64,000 nt of DNA from assembly GCA_937625935.1 (NCBI GenBank), contig OW569390.1:62001-126000 (forward strand). Direction: 5' to 3'. The translations under genes were made by a program, and so were the position numbers. Position 1 is the stretch's first letter. Every line of letters starts with the position of its first letter. Below, in pieces: positions 30,196-40,481 of this stretch. Source of the DNA: Tetramitus jugosus (Eukaryota; Heterolobosea; Eutetramitea; Acrasida; Vahlkampfiidae). The notes under the pieces are model-generated. The model worked only from the letters and a program-made list of their open reading frames with translations, made no database searches and was not told the origin of the DNA.

Positions 30196-31464
30196 CTATT
30201 GTGACAGTTGAATCTTACGCAGCCTGATTGCTTCTCTTGACTTTTGCAATTGATCGGATCCTCTTGAATATCCATCAAAGAGAAGTTTCGAAGATTCGGC
30301 ACTTGCATTACCTGAATGCAACCTCTTCCAGTAGTCTTGCATCAAAGAATCAGTATATTCTTTGAACTTGCCCATCAACATAACTTCAAACTCAGTTAAT
30401 TGCAAAACAGTCGTGCATTGCATAATCTCATTAATGTAAGGGATATCAGATGTGGAGTTTGCACCTAACTGTAGCAACAATTGCTGTTGGTGCAAATGTA
30501 TTTGTTGCTGTGTGTAATGAACATGATGATTGTTCACGATATACTGATTCAAAACAACATGTTGAGTCGCTGCTGGATTACCAACGACACCATGTTGAGT
30601 CTGACTCATTGCAGCATTGTTATGATTAGCGACAGTATTCTGGTTATTAACATAACCAACCATCGCATTATTATTACTGTTCTGTGCTTCATTCTTGACT
30701 TGCCCAGACGGCGATGACGAAGTGTGAGGAGCTACAGACGATGAAGCTGATGAAGCAGATGCTCCATTGTGCATGACATTACTTCTATTCTGCAGAACAT
30801 TGTGCAACGATCCATGCTTGTGTAACTGGACATAGAAAGCAGCCACAGCGCACGCAATATTCTGTCTCAGCTCAGCAGTCTCCTCCTTTGAGTACTTTGT
30901 CGCATTCAGATTCTTCACATAATTTCGATATTGATTCAAAACATTGGGAAAAGAAGCAATCTTATTCTGCCAAGCTTGATTCACTTGTCTAAGCTTTTCC
31001 AGAGGCAAAGATTTCAATTGATAAAACAGCAAGAACAAACAGAGAAACTCGACAACCTTCTCTGCAAACTCACCCTTTTTCCACTTGCTATAATTCGATA
31101 AGTGATAGGGAGTTTCCTTGTAATTGACAGACAGTTCATCAATCACCTTTGCAAAGGATTCCTTTCTCATTGTTTTCACGTAGCTTCTCATGCGATCCAA
31201 TGAGAATTCCACAGTCGACTCTGCCAAGAATGGCAATCGATTCATCTCCAACTCGAAAAAGTGTAATGGATTGTCCAGTTGGGTCCACGTTTGTGTCTTG
31301 TACCGATCAGAGTGCTCCTCCACAGGGAACAGATCATTCATTTTGATCACTCTGAGTTGATATTGCACGTCACTCATTGGCTCAGATCCGAACACACTGC
31401 CACTACTCTGACGGTCATGACTATCGTCAACAACATGAACAACACGGTTATTCTCACGTTTCAT
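30196..31464 (-). CDS. Hypothetical protein, helical with Asn/Gln/His-rich middle
   Basis: 422 aa from the ATG at 31464 (the frame is open ten codons further up without ATG; a later ATG at 31377 is also possible). Residues about 30-200 are helical, with LRVIKMNDLFPVEE, MRSYVKTMRKESFAKVIDEL and a hydrophobic helix KVVEFLCLFLLFYQLK. Residues 220-330 are low complexity: Ser, Asn, then His/Gln (HYTQQQIHLHQQQLLLQL). The C-terminal 80 residues are helical again (FEVMLMGKFKEYTDSLMQDY). This arrangement recalls transcription co-regulators, but there is no recognised domain. It is convergent with the coiled-coil gene with about 15 bp between stop codons. Confidence 0.6.
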   Translation of the reverse strand: MKRENNRVVHVVDDSHDRQSSGSVFGSEPMSDVQYQLRVIKMNDLFPVEEHSDRYKTQTWTQLDNPLHFFELEMNRLPFLAESTVEFSLDRMRSYVKTMRKESFAKVIDELSVNYKETPYHLSNYSKWKKGEFAEKVVEFLCLFLLFYQLKSLPLEKLRQVNQAWQNKIASFPNVLNQYRNYVKNLNATKYSKEETAELRQNIACAVAAFYVQLHKHGSLHNVLQNRSNVMHNGASASSASSSVAPHTSSSPSGQVKNEAQNSNNNAMVGYVNNQNTVANHNNAAMSQTQHGVVGNPAATQHVVLNQYIVNNHHVHYTQQQIHLHQQQLLLQLGANSTSDIPYINEIMQCTTVLQLTEFEVMLMGKFKEYTDSLMQDYWKRLHSGNASAESSKLLFDGYSRGSDQLQKSREAIRLRKIQLSQ

Positions 31465-32004
31465 TTTATTCCTTTCGTCGTGTGTTTGCTCCAAACTTTG
31501 TTTTTTTTGTGTTTCCTTCTTTTTTTTTGTTTACAAAACCCACAATCAAAATTTTGCGCAGAAAGTGACACGTAATTCGTGGTGAAGGAACAGAAAGCAA
31601 GATTGCGAAATCCTTAAGACTGTCCCTACAACCCCAAAAAGGAGGAATATTCGAGTCATAATTTCGCCATAGCTAATCCAGTCATTTCCGTCATAGATGC
31701 GCAGTGTCGTTACGAGTTCAAAGCTCTACCTGTCAGCCTTAATGCCTCTTCATAATTGCGTGGACTGTAGGTTCTGTTGATTGAAGCTGTCCCTGGTGGC
31801 CGCAGAGATCAAGAGAGAAGGTCCAAACTTCGATCAAGGAGTTGTGATGAGGTGGAGGATCTGGCAAGTGGAGTTCGGCAACGGCCAGAAATGATACAAC
31901 CAGGAATTTTAATGCACAAGAATTAGTTCTTGCTTCTACAGCTCTATCATCCAAATAAATGGGATTCCTGTTTCTTAACTGCGCACTTGTTTCTGAAGTG
32001 TCCG
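31465..32004. other. Intergenic, no feature seen
   Basis: 540 bp between two minus-strand genes. A poly-T-rich stretch lies close to the upstream gene's start codon. Short frames exist on both strands but none has recognisable coding character. Confidence 0.45.
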
Positions 32005-33261
32005 CTAACTTACAAAATTCTTTAAAGCCAACTCAAAATGGGCAGTTACTCTTCTGACCCACCTGTTTCGTTTTCCCCCATACCAACCGAGTGATTGAAT
32101 ACCCTCCAAGTAAGAAAATGCTTTCTTTGTGATCAATTTTTGATCGCATCCTTGCATGTTAAGTGTTTGAATGCCAATCAAATGAGGAAATGCATTGTCT
32201 GTGATTTGTTTGCAATGGCTCATGTTGAGTGTATGAATTCCAGCCAAATGAATGAATGAACTGTCTGTTATTAGATTGCAGTAACTGATATCAAGTGTGT
32301 GGATGCCAGTTAAGTGAGAAATCGCCTCGTCTGTGAGACTTTCACAACGACTCATATTGAGTGTGTGAATGCCAGACAAATGACGGAATGCATCGTCTGT
32401 GATCTGGGAGCACCCACTTATATTGAGCATGTGAATGCCTTTTAAGTGCTCAATGACCTTGTCTGTGATTTGATTACACGAACTTATATCGAGTGTGCGT
32501 ATACCAGTCAAATGAGAAATGACTTCTTCTGCAATTTGATTGCAGTTACTCATGAAGAGTGTGCGAATGCCAGTCAAATGATGGAGTGAACTGCCTGTGA
32601 TTCGATAGCAGTTACTTATGTCGAGTGTGTGAACGCCAGACAAATGAGAAAGAGCGTGATCTGTGATGCCATAGCAACGATTCATTTGGAGTGTGTGAAT
32701 TCCTGTTAAATGAAAAAGTGCATTGTTTGATATTTGTTTGCAATTGCTCATGTTGAGTGAGTGGATGCCAGTCAAATGACAAAATGCCTCATCTGTAATT
32801 TGATCACAAAAGCTCACATTAAGTGTATGAATGCCAGTCAAGTAAGTAAACGCACTGTCTGTGATGTAACAATCAGACATATCCAATGTGTGAATGCCAG
32901 TCAAATGAACGAACGCATCATCTGTGACTAGATCGCAACCACACATATCGAGTGTGTGAATGCCTACTAAATATTGGAAATGCTCATCCTTCACATGTGG
33001 ATTCTCGCATAAGTTAACATTAAACAGTGTTCCTTTTCCCAACCGAAACAAGTGCTCAATTTCTGTTCCATTCAACTTGCTTATTAGTGATCTCTCTTTG
33101 TTGAACATGAGGGATCGATTGAATTTGAATTGGTTGATTCCTTTGCAAGTGTAACTCAATTGCAACCATTCATGAGTGTCACAAAACTCGATGACGATAG
33201 ACCATGCATCATTGCAGAGTGCAGAACAAATTTCAATCAGTGGATCATTTGTCACACCCAT
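32005..33261 (-). CDS. Leucine-rich-repeat protein (AMN1/FBXL-like repeats) with F-box-like N-terminus
   Basis: 418 aa, ATG at 33261. Residues 18-60 (AWSIVIEFCDTHEWLQLSY, then CKGINQFKFNRSLMF) resemble an F-box, which in this repeat class recruits substrates to SKP1-cullin ligases. From residue 95 there are 13 consecutive units of about 22 residues with the pattern F-HLTGIHTLDMS-C-QITD-A, i.e. cysteine-containing leucine-rich repeats. The protein ends with GKRNRWVRRVTAHFELAL. No signal peptide or membrane segment. This kind of highly regular LRR protein forms a very large family in Naegleria genomes, which is one reason for the organism guess. Individual function unknown. Confidence 0.82.
   Translation of the reverse strand: MGVTNDPLIEICSALCNDAWSIVIEFCDTHEWLQLSYTCKGINQFKFNRSLMFNKERSLISKLNGTEIEHLFRLGKGTLFNVNLCENPHVKDEHFQYLVGIHTLDMCGCDLVTDDAFVHLTGIHTLDMSDCYITDSAFTYLTGIHTLNVSFCDQITDEAFCHLTGIHSLNMSNCKQISNNALFHLTGIHTLQMNRCYGITDHALSHLSGVHTLDISNCYRITGSSLHHLTGIRTLFMSNCNQIAEEVISHLTGIRTLDISSCNQITDKVIEHLKGIHMLNISGCSQITDDAFRHLSGIHTLNMSRCESLTDEAISHLTGIHTLDISYCNLITDSSFIHLAGIHTLNMSHCKQITDNAFPHLIGIQTLNMQGCDQKLITKKAFSYLEGIQSLGWYGGKRNRWVRRVTAHFELALKNFVS
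32118..32979 (-). repeat. Tandem 66-bp coding repeat (13 LRR units)
   Basis: Thirteen units of 63-69 bp, each encoding one leucine-rich repeat. The most conserved part is the 25-bp segment coding HLTGIHTL, which is nearly invariant at the DNA level (TG/AATGCCAGTCAAATG on the plus strand), while the region after the Cys varies. The contrast suggests gene conversion or unit duplication combined with divergence of the exposed face. Confidence 0.85.
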
Positions 33262-33478
33262 CACTTGGTTGTTTTTTGGTTTTTTTCAATGGAAAAAGAA
33301 AAAAGGAACTTGAAAAATTAAGCGAAAAAATTTGTTGCAGACAGATTCCGTTGAGATAGGGATTGCCTTATTTGCAAGCTTTTGAAATATTGCCCAGCGA
33401 GGACATTAGGACCTTGTTTCTCAATTTGCGTTGTATCTCTCACTAGATGAGGGATGTGTTCACCAACGACTTTACTTG

Positions 33479-35494
33479 TTATTCAATTTGCTTCTTGTTG
33501 GCTTTTTGTGATTCCAAATCTCGAATCCAGAACATGACTAAACATGACACGAACACAATAAAGATATCCAGAAGAGAACCAAAGAATGCATTGTCACCCC
33601 ACAAGACAACAGTTCCCAAGAATAAGCGAGTTCCTTCAAATCCATGCATAATAGCAAGATTGGCACATGCCACAAGACACATGTTGAGAGAACCCAACAG
33701 TGCACCAATGAGCCTTCGCTGTATGAGTGTGAGAGACACTCGACGTGTGACAGCAGGGATAATCAAATGGATGACAACACCTTCTAGAACCATTAAGAAT
33801 GCGTTAAAGTAGGCCCATGCAACCCAGCGCCACCACAAATCATGCCAAATAGCCACAAAGCCGAATATGAACCACACACTGATCAATCTCGTCTTCTTTC
33901 CACCCATGGGCACATACATGTACTTGACAATCCACAGATACATGCTACGATGCCAATTTCGCCAAAACTCACTCACCAAATAATTGTTGCAGATGCAGCG
34001 AGTCATATTCTCAGGCACATTCTGACCGTCAAAAAGTGCCCAAACTCTAAAGAATCGCCAAATGATGGTAAACTTGACATACATGTACACCAGTGTAGAG
34101 AATCCAACAGTGGACACTTGCATGCTAGACATGGACATGATCGAGGAGCAGAAATTATCAGTGTTGAGTCTCCAGCAGTCGTGTTCATTGAATCCAACAA
34201 AGTACATGAAATGCAATGCCAATTCCAAGAAGAACAAGTACACAACAAGCATGACAGTCATCCGTATCAATTGCCTCTTTGGTACTTCCTTTTGTGGACG
34301 GTACAGGTAGGAGATGAATGCATTATAGGAGCAAATAGGACCAGCAATGTACGTTGGCAAATAGAATACGTACATCAAATAGTACAGCAGATTGTAGTCG
34401 TTTTGAAGAGATCTTAATTCCTCTTGTCGTCTCCTATACTCTGACCATTGATTCTGTGGAGGAGCAGCACTACTGACACTTCTCAACGGAGATGAAGTTG
34501 TCGATGATGGAGATGAAGATGGAGACAACAAGGGAAGTGTCGATGATACAGATGACATATCATCGAACAATGATGGAGACGATGCCACTTGTTGTTGTTC
34601 AAGAGAGGTAGGACTCAATGGACTCACAGAATCAACACCCATCAACAACTGATCCGCACCTCCACTACCATAGTAACTGATCATCTCACGATTCACCATC
34701 TCTCTCAGATCCATATTGTACGATATCAATCGACACATGGTAATATTAAAGTATGTGCTCCAGTTGAGTTGACCAGCGAGTGAAGAATACCAATTCCTCA
34801 GACCAAAAAAACTTAACACATTCATCGTGAATCCATTGTATGCACTATAGTAGTCACTTGACACGAGAATGACCAGATTGAACAACCATGTGATCAATGG
34901 TTGGAATCGATAGTGTCTTAGCTTTGTTCCAATCAAGTAATTGATCAGAGCTACAGTGATCGGGTACAGCGCATTGATACCAAACAGGAAAAAAAGGAAA
35001 GCAAAGCTCGTCAACAAATAAAACGAGCTGTGTAAGGGACTCACCACATGATATTGAAAAATGGCGCCATTCGGTCCAATATTTTTCCCCGCTTGTTCCG
35101 TGCTGCGAAACAACCAACGGCTAATCACACTGTAAATCAGTGCGGAGCCCGCCAAAATCGGTAAAAATTGTCGAAAGCTACTCCATTGAAAATCACTCTG
35201 ATCCATTTTTCGATTCAAAAACCAACCTGGTCTCAACCGCAACGGATACCCATATTCATCCGCTACTTCTTCGCGCCATTTTCCAGCCATGCTCAAATTG
35301 GAACAAACAAGACCTAAAAAAACAATGCACAGGATCACGATGGGAGAGATAATGAACCATCGTGGTAGTTTATGCTGTTGTTGTTGAGAAGATGACTTTT
35401 GCAGGTTGGTGGGATGATAATGTTGTTGCTTTAAAGTTTCATCACCATGCATGGATGATGTGCTCCGCACGGTTGGTATCGTTGTGGGAAGCAT
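33479..35494 (-). CDS. MBOAT-family membrane O-acyltransferase, GUP1-like
   Basis: 671 aa from the ATG at 35494. The frame is open to 35641, but that would overlap the start of VPS33 on the other strand. About ten membrane segments: FIISPIVILCIVFLGLV near the N-terminus, then LILAGSALIY-like, FAFLFFLFGINALYPI and others. A Ser-rich cytosolic loop (about 330-390) precedes YVFYLPTYIAGPI, the MBOAT entry motif. The active-site region carries EFWRNWHRSMYLWIVKYMY, followed by PMGG and IWHDLWWRWVAWAYFN, where the second His is the presumed catalytic one. The FWRNWHRS and IWHDL pair is the GUP1/HHAT-like signature. In yeast Gup1 remodels GPI anchors; in animals HHAT palmitoylates Hedgehog. A GPI or lipid-remodelling role in the ER is the likelier one. 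Confidence 0.82.
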   Translation of the reverse strand: MLPTTIPTVRSTSSMHGDETLKQQHYHPTNLQKSSSQQQQHKLPRWFIISPIVILCIVFLGLVCSNLSMAGKWREEVADEYGYPLRLRPGWFLNRKMDQSDFQWSSFRQFLPILAGSALIYSVISRWLFRSTEQAGKNIGPNGAIFQYHVVSPLHSSFYLLTSFAFLFFLFGINALYPITVALINYLIGTKLRHYRFQPLITWLFNLVILVSSDYYSAYNGFTMNVLSFFGLRNWYSSLAGQLNWSTYFNITMCRLISYNMDLREMVNREMISYYGSGGADQLLMGVDSVSPLSPTSLEQQQVASSPSLFDDMSSVSSTLPLLSPSSSPSSTTSSPLRSVSSAAPPQNQWSEYRRRQEELRSLQNDYNLLYYLMYVFYLPTYIAGPICSYNAFISYLYRPQKEVPKRQLIRMTVMLVVYLFFLELALHFMYFVGFNEHDCWRLNTDNFCSSIMSMSSMQVSTVGFSTLVYMYVKFTIIWRFFRVWALFDGQNVPENMTRCICNNYLVSEFWRNWHRSMYLWIVKYMYVPMGGKKTRLISVWFIFGFVAIWHDLWWRWVAWAYFNAFLMVLEGVVIHLIIPAVTRRVSLTLIQRRLIGALLGSLNMCLVACANLAIMHGFEGTRLFLGTVVLWGDNAFFGSLLDIFIVFVSCLVMFWIRDLESQKANKKQIE

Positions 35495-35619
35495 GATCTT
35501 GCTGCTGGTGTTTTGATTGAGTTTTGTTGTGTTTTCTGGCTGGGATCTATTTTGGTAATTTTTTGTTTCATCGACCCGTTCTCCGACTTGACCGTAAAAA
35601 AAATCACAAACAAAAAACA

Positions 35620-37614
35620 ATGCAAACATCAACAACATCATTACCACCACTACCCAGCAGTATCACACAACAAGTAACACCCAGAACAACACCAACAAAC
35701 AATAATGAAAATCAAAAACTAAAACCGGTTCTCAAATCCATTGTTCCTAAATTGGAACGTTCCACTTTGGATCAGACATGGATACGTCGAATTGCACAAG
35801 AGGAGCTCTATGCCCTGTTTGCCAACATTATCGGTGAAAAAACACTCATGATTGATCCATCACTCATTGGTCCTCTCGCCCTCATTATTCCCCTCTCTGT
35901 TCTTACCGCCAAAATGTCCGTTTCGCGCCAAATTTTTCGTCTCGACGGAGTAACTTTAATTCCGAGCGAACAATTACCAAAGATCCAACATTTGGTTGTG
36001 CTAACGAGACCAAGGATCGAATACATGCGAAACTTGAGTCGCATGCTCCAATTCCTTCACAAGAACTTTGAAAATGAAATGAAACGTATTCAAGTCCACT
36101 TGTTCTTTGTTCCAAGACGAACCATGGTCTGTGAGCTTTTCCTAGAGAAGAGTGCAGTGTATCACATGCTGACGACCATTGGAGAATATAGCTTGGATCT
36201 CATCCCGTTCGACAACAATTGTTTGCTGTTGGAGCTCCCTAGCTTTCATCGCGAATGGTTGTTGGAGGGGGACACGAGCGGACTTTATTTTGTCGCTCGG
36301 AGTATTGTGAAGCTAGAATCGTGCTACGGTTTGATTCCTCAAATCAAATGGTGTGGACGATTGGCGGAGCAAGTGTGGAGAATGGTGAGAGACATGAGCT
36401 CGAAATTGACCTTGTCGTCACAAACAAAAGCTCAGAGCTCTTCTTCACAAGAGAAGCTGCAACAACAAGGATTGAATCCGTTGTTGAATCAAGTAAGCAA
36501 GGAAATTGATGAAATGATCTTGTTTGATAGACAAGTGGATTATGTGAGTTGTTTGATGACTGGATTGACCTATGAGAGCTTGATTGATCAAGTGTATGGA
36601 CTAAAGAACAATTTGATTACTGTGGAGCAAACGGTAGAGCACAAGAATGAACAGGACAGGACAGTCACACAAAAGAAGGTGAGCACAAAGTTGCCCTTGA
36701 ACGATGATGATGTCATTTATTATCAAACTCGTCATTTGAACTTTTTAGCTGTTGGTCCACAGCTTCAAACTGTGGCAAGAGAGGTCGAAGCCGTGTACGA
36801 ACAGCGAAAATCGCTCAAGGAAGTCAAGCAAATCAAGGATTACATGAAACAGTTGCCAGAGTTGCAACAAAAGCACAAGGATCTTTCCACTCATTTGACC
36901 ATTGCTAGCAAAATCAAAGAAATGACATTGTCGCACGATTTCAGGAAGATGATTGAAACGGAGCAGAATTTGATTCTTCAAGAAGATGAAAAGGCATGCA
37001 TGGAATATATAGAGATGTGTATTATGAGACAGGATCCGTTGGACAAGGTACTTCGGCTGTTGTGTCTCATGAGCATTACCAAGAATGGTCTCTCACAAAA
37101 AGAGTTTGATCATCTGAGGAATGAAATTGTAATCTCCTATGGTCACTTCACACTGTTGACACTGGACAATTTGCAACGTGCTGGTCTGTTGACGCGCAAC
37201 AATGGCAGAGGAAATTGGAAAACTGTCAGAAATACGTTTAATCTCATGTTGAGAGATTTGGATGAGAGAAGACAGGACGATATTGCCTATGTCCACTCTG
37301 GTTATGCACCGCTTTCCGTGCGTGTCATTCAAAAGTCTCAAAATCCAACTGCATGGAACCAATTAGAGAATTCAAAGAGCAGCTTCTTGCAGCCTAATGT
37401 ATCGGTGGGCAGTGAAACCCAAAGACCAGTATCTCCTGATGTCAATTCAACGTCAAGAAAGAAACGCGTTCTCTGTGTGTTCGTTGGAGGCATAACCAAA
37501 TGCGAGATGAATGCTTTAAGAAGCATGCAGAATAATAGCAACACAGAATATATTGTAATGAGCACGAGCGGTAATGGTGAACGTGTTCTGTCGGAGCTGT
37601 TTGAAGTATTGTAA
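35620..37614 (+). CDS. VPS33: Vacuolar protein sorting protein 33 (Sec1/Munc18 family)
   Basis: 664 aa from the ATG at 35620. VPS33 is the SM-protein subunit of the HOPS and CORVET tethers; it binds SNAREs to drive endosome and lysosome fusion. Evidence: an N-terminal domain with EKTLMIDPSLIGPLALI and HLVVLTRPRIEYMRNL; a middle VHLFFVPRRTMVCELFLE; the family motif LFDRQVDYVSCLMTGLTYES with LIDQVYGL; and a C-terminal domain finishing with VLCVFVGGITKCEMNALRSM and YIVMSTSGNGERVL. The insert at about 265-300 is Ser/Gln-rich. Closer to VPS33A in the C-terminal pattern (GG-T--E--ALR). Start codon is 126 bp from that of the MBOAT gene on the other strand. Confidence 0.88.
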   Translation: MQTSTTSLPPLPSSITQQVTPRTTPTNNNENQKLKPVLKSIVPKLERSTLDQTWIRRIAQEELYALFANIIGEKTLMIDPSLIGPLALIIPLSVLTAKMSVSRQIFRLDGVTLIPSEQLPKIQHLVVLTRPRIEYMRNLSRMLQFLHKNFENEMKRIQVHLFFVPRRTMVCELFLEKSAVYHMLTTIGEYSLDLIPFDNNCLLLELPSFHREWLLEGDTSGLYFVARSIVKLESCYGLIPQIKWCGRLAEQVWRMVRDMSSKLTLSSQTKAQSSSSQEKLQQQGLNPLLNQVSKEIDEMILFDRQVDYVSCLMTGLTYESLIDQVYGLKNNLITVEQTVEHKNEQDRTVTQKKVSTKLPLNDDDVIYYQTRHLNFLAVGPQLQTVAREVEAVYEQRKSLKEVKQIKDYMKQLPELQQKHKDLSTHLTIASKIKEMTLSHDFRKMIETEQNLILQEDEKACMEYIEMCIMRQDPLDKVLRLLCLMSITKNGLSQKEFDHLRNEIVISYGHFTLLTLDNLQRAGLLTRNNGRGNWKTVRNTFNLMLRDLDERRQDDIAYVHSGYAPLSVRVIQKSQNPTAWNQLENSKSSFLQPNVSVGSETQRPVSPDVNSTSRKKRVLCVFVGGITKCEMNALRSMQNNSNTEYIVMSTSGNGERVLSELFEVL

Positions 37615-37838
37615 TATCATCTGTGTATAAAACCTGTATTTATTTATGATTAGAACACAAGTTGAGCTTCACATTACTCTCGATGAATACATTACTTTCA
37701 TGGTCCTGAAGTCGGAAACAACAATGGATGCCTGGCAAAATAGAAACAGCTCTTAAGAGATACGTTCAACAAAGCGAACCTCTTAGGCAATAGTCTATGT
37801 CTGATCTCGCTGCGGCTACATTATTAACATAATTGAGA

Positions 37839-39563
37839 TCAAAATTCCCAGACATAAACCATGGATCGAGAAAGATTGAATACTCCAGTTGCGTGAACTG
37901 GATCAAATTGAGCACCTGCAGCAATACATGTAGCATCCATCTGGAAATTGTAAACTCTGCCTGCTAAGCCACTTGACTGCTGTCGAGGTGTGTAGTTACC
38001 CACAGACTCGGCTTGGATCAAATTCTCGGGATTGAACAATCGAGGACACCAAAACGATACATCACTGGGCCCATTTACATTGGACGCAACAGATCCACGC
38101 CTCATTCTGCATGAATATTCAATCGGATAGCCAGAAATGCCCGCACGATCAGCAACAGCAGGTCGTTGCGTTCGTCGAGGCAAAAGTTCTTCACGTGCTC
38201 CAGATGTCAAGCGTGGAGGAATGAGACATTGCTCCAACTTTCCAGTCTTGTAATTCCACACAATTGCAGAGCCATCTGCTAAACAAGTAGTAAATAATCC
38301 TTCGGTAATATTATCAACACAGAGCGACACAACACCTCCCATAAGATTTTCAATGTTATGTATTGGCTCTTCTTTTCCTAACATTCTTTCATCCCATATA
38401 CGTATGCTTCTATCCAACGACGTGGTAATAAAACAATGCCTCTGTGGTATATACTGGATACAGCTGACAAGATCAGAATGAGCCCTGAATGAAAAGGACT
38501 CCTGGGACTTCAACGGATGAATGTGAACCATTCCGTCACACATTCCGGCAAATACACTCGAATACTTCTGACTCATCACTGGACCCTCTTCCAGACACCA
38601 GGTAAGGACGCCTGAGTCAATCTTTCGAACGCTCACACCTTTCTCGATGTCCCAGACACGAACTGTTTTGTCTCTGGAACAAGAAACAAGCCTATTGAGC
38701 TCTCTTCTCGACGGTAGAATACACTTTACTCGGTCTGTATGGCCATGCAGCTTGCGATTCATTCGCAAGCTTTCCTCCTGTTGTCCCAAGCGAGTCAACT
38801 CCCAACAACCAATTGTCTTATCAAACGATGAAGTGAAAAATTGAAATTGATCACTGTGTTGACTCAACGATGATTGAGCTGGACTCACTCTTTGGACTTC
38901 AATATTATTGATCGCATCATGGTGATGGCGCTTGGAATGAGCAAGAGTCCAATCACCTTTGGCCAATAGCTTCTTCTTGCACACAAACACCTTGCCATCA
39001 ACAGAAGCACACAACATGTACTTGTAGCTAGAATCATCAGACAAATCATCCAAATCTGCACTCAAATCATCATCACTAGGATAATGATGAGAGCTAGGAG
39101 GAACCATATGGACAAACGAATGAAAAAGCTTTATGCATGAGATGGGATGACGTTGTACATCTGATGCCGAATCCAGTGAAAGAGTTACACATTCTCTTGG
39201 TCCTCCCATACCGAATCGTTGACTTGCACGATAGCACTTGAACACGAATTGGAACCATAAGCAACCACCACCTGAAGCAACCTCTTGATTCTCCATCGTC
39301 ACATCCTGTTCTTCGTCTTCCTCAATGAGATGAGCTTGAACGTCATTTTTGCACTTTGTAAAGTGATCATAGTTTGGGTGTGCAATATCATGTCGCGATC
39401 CAAAATTTTGTACATAAATTTGGCGCCAAAATTTTATGTCGTTCCGATCGACCGCCTGATGGAAAAAATGAGAAACATTTGGAAAAGTGTCAAACAGATG
39501 ATTCAGCGGACAAAAGGAGAAGATATCACGAAGAAGATCTGTGGCTAGCTCATCAAGTTTCAT
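37839..39563 (-). CDS. F-box/WD40-repeat protein
   Basis: 574 aa, ATG at 39563. The N-terminal F-box reads LATDLLRDIFSFCPLNHLFD, then VSHFFHQAVDRNDIKFWRQI. WD40 blades follow: FFTSSFDKTIGCWEL, KLHGHTDRVKCIL, RLVSCSRDKTVRVWDIEKG, FRAHSDLVSCIQYI, CFITTSLDRSIRIWDERML and GLFTTCLADGSAIVWNYKTG; about seven in all. The C-terminal 120 residues contain Arg/Ser-rich loops and end MVYVWEF, closing the last blade. A substrate receptor of an SCF ubiquitin ligase is the standard expectation; substrate unknown. An acidic Asp/Ser loop (about 165-180) interrupts the first blade. Confidence 0.85.
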   Translation of the reverse strand: MKLDELATDLLRDIFSFCPLNHLFDTFPNVSHFFHQAVDRNDIKFWRQIYVQNFGSRHDIAHPNYDHFTKCKNDVQAHLIEEDEEQDVTMENQEVASGGGCLWFQFVFKCYRASQRFGMGGPRECVTLSLDSASDVQRHPISCIKLFHSFVHMVPPSSHHYPSDDDLSADLDDLSDDSSYKYMLCASVDGKVFVCKKKLLAKGDWTLAHSKRHHHDAINNIEVQRVSPAQSSLSQHSDQFQFFTSSFDKTIGCWELTRLGQQEESLRMNRKLHGHTDRVKCILPSRRELNRLVSCSRDKTVRVWDIEKGVSVRKIDSGVLTWCLEEGPVMSQKYSSVFAGMCDGMVHIHPLKSQESFSFRAHSDLVSCIQYIPQRHCFITTSLDRSIRIWDERMLGKEEPIHNIENLMGGVVSLCVDNITEGLFTTCLADGSAIVWNYKTGKLEQCLIPPRLTSGAREELLPRRTQRPAVADRAGISGYPIEYSCRMRRGSVASNVNGPSDVSFWCPRLFNPENLIQAESVGNYTPRQQSSGLAGRVYNFQMDATCIAAGAQFDPVHATGVFNLSRSMVYVWEF

Positions 39564-39729
39564 GCTTGTTTTTGGTGTGCTTTTTGTTCGCTCTGATAGT
39601 TTTCCGATGTTTTCTTCGGTAAAAGAACTTCCGTTTTTTGTAATTCGAATTGGCCGCAGTTTTCTCCGGGATCAACCAAAGAACAATAAGGCAATTTCAA
39701 GTTTACCTAACAATCCTAACCAACAGACA

Positions 39730-40158
39730 ATGTCCGTCCCTATCAACAACGAAAGTTATCAATACGTAGGCACACAACCATACTCCTACCAGCAACCAAA
39801 CTATTATCAGACCTATCCTCAACAACCACAATACGTGTACAGTGGCGGTGGTTTCGCACCAGTTGACTCCACACTAGTTAGTGGTTACCCTTCTGCGTAT
39901 GACCCGGTCAAGGCCAAATCTGATGAAAATACTGCTCTTCTCTTGCTCATTGTAAGCTTCTTCTTTGGAGGTTTCATCCTATGGCTCGTCATCTACTTTA
40001 TGTTCAAGAAGAGTCAGTCTGATCAGGCAAGAATGTATGCAAAGATTGCTGGTGTATTGAGCATACTGTCGATCATTCCATTCATTCTGTTCCTGGTGCT
40101 CATTGTCATTTATGTGATTGTTATTTTGATAGTGGCTACTCATAGTGGGAATCAATAA
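39730..40158 (+). CDS. Small membrane protein with Tyr/Gln-rich N-terminus and two helices
   Basis: 142 aa from the ATG at 39730 (frame open upstream to 39541, but that would overlap the WD40 gene). The N-terminal 55 residues are Tyr/Gln/Pro-rich (TQPYSYQQPNYYQTYPQQPQ). Then comes a short conserved block, SAYDPVKAKSDENTALLLLIV, which runs into helix one (SFFFGGFILWLVIYFMFKK), a basic loop, and helix two (ILFLVLIVIYVIVILIV). Topology is probably cytosolic N-terminus with a hairpin. No named family recognised. A frameshifted paralogue lies at 45533..45897 on the minus strand and shares the YDP-A--DE--A-LLLI and GG-ILW--IYF cores. Confidence 0.7.
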   Translation: MSVPINNESYQYVGTQPYSYQQPNYYQTYPQQPQYVYSGGGFAPVDSTLVSGYPSAYDPVKAKSDENTALLLLIVSFFFGGFILWLVIYFMFKKSQSDQARMYAKIAGVLSILSIIPFILFLVLIVIYVIVILIVATHSGNQ

Positions 40159-40481
40159 GACCTTATTGGGAATTATTGTGCAATCGGTGGTGAAACAGCA
40201 CATGAATGTCTACGTTCATACAATAGTGGATCTTCCTTTGTATTCCTGCTGACAGATATCTTTGCTATCTATACGCTCTTAACGTTGTTGTTGGAAGGAA
40301 ATTAGCTGATTTGTTCTTTCCATAAACATCTCTCATATTTTTATTTCACTTCAAAAGTGCACACTAGTTCCCCTACCATCGAATGTCGAGGTTCGAGGAG
40401 TTCAAACGTCAACATTTCAGGTTTTACTTACTTATCGGATCATTTTCCGATATTTCCTCAATATGGCCATACAACAGCAAC
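40159..40481. other. Intergenic, no feature seen
   Basis: About 320 bp between the 3' ends of two convergent genes. Two TATTTTTATTTC-like A/T stretches near 40338 could serve polyadenylation. Nothing else recognisable. Confidence 0.4.

Noticed and set aside
31660-31745. Stretch resembling a tRNA T-arm (ACGAGTTCAAAGCTC)
   Set aside because: No acceptor stem, D-arm or anticodon arm could be folded around it.
35495-35650. Longer N-terminus for the MBOAT gene
   Set aside because: It would overlap the start of VPS33 on the opposite strand and adds a stretch unlike the family; the ATG at 35494 leaves a normal start.
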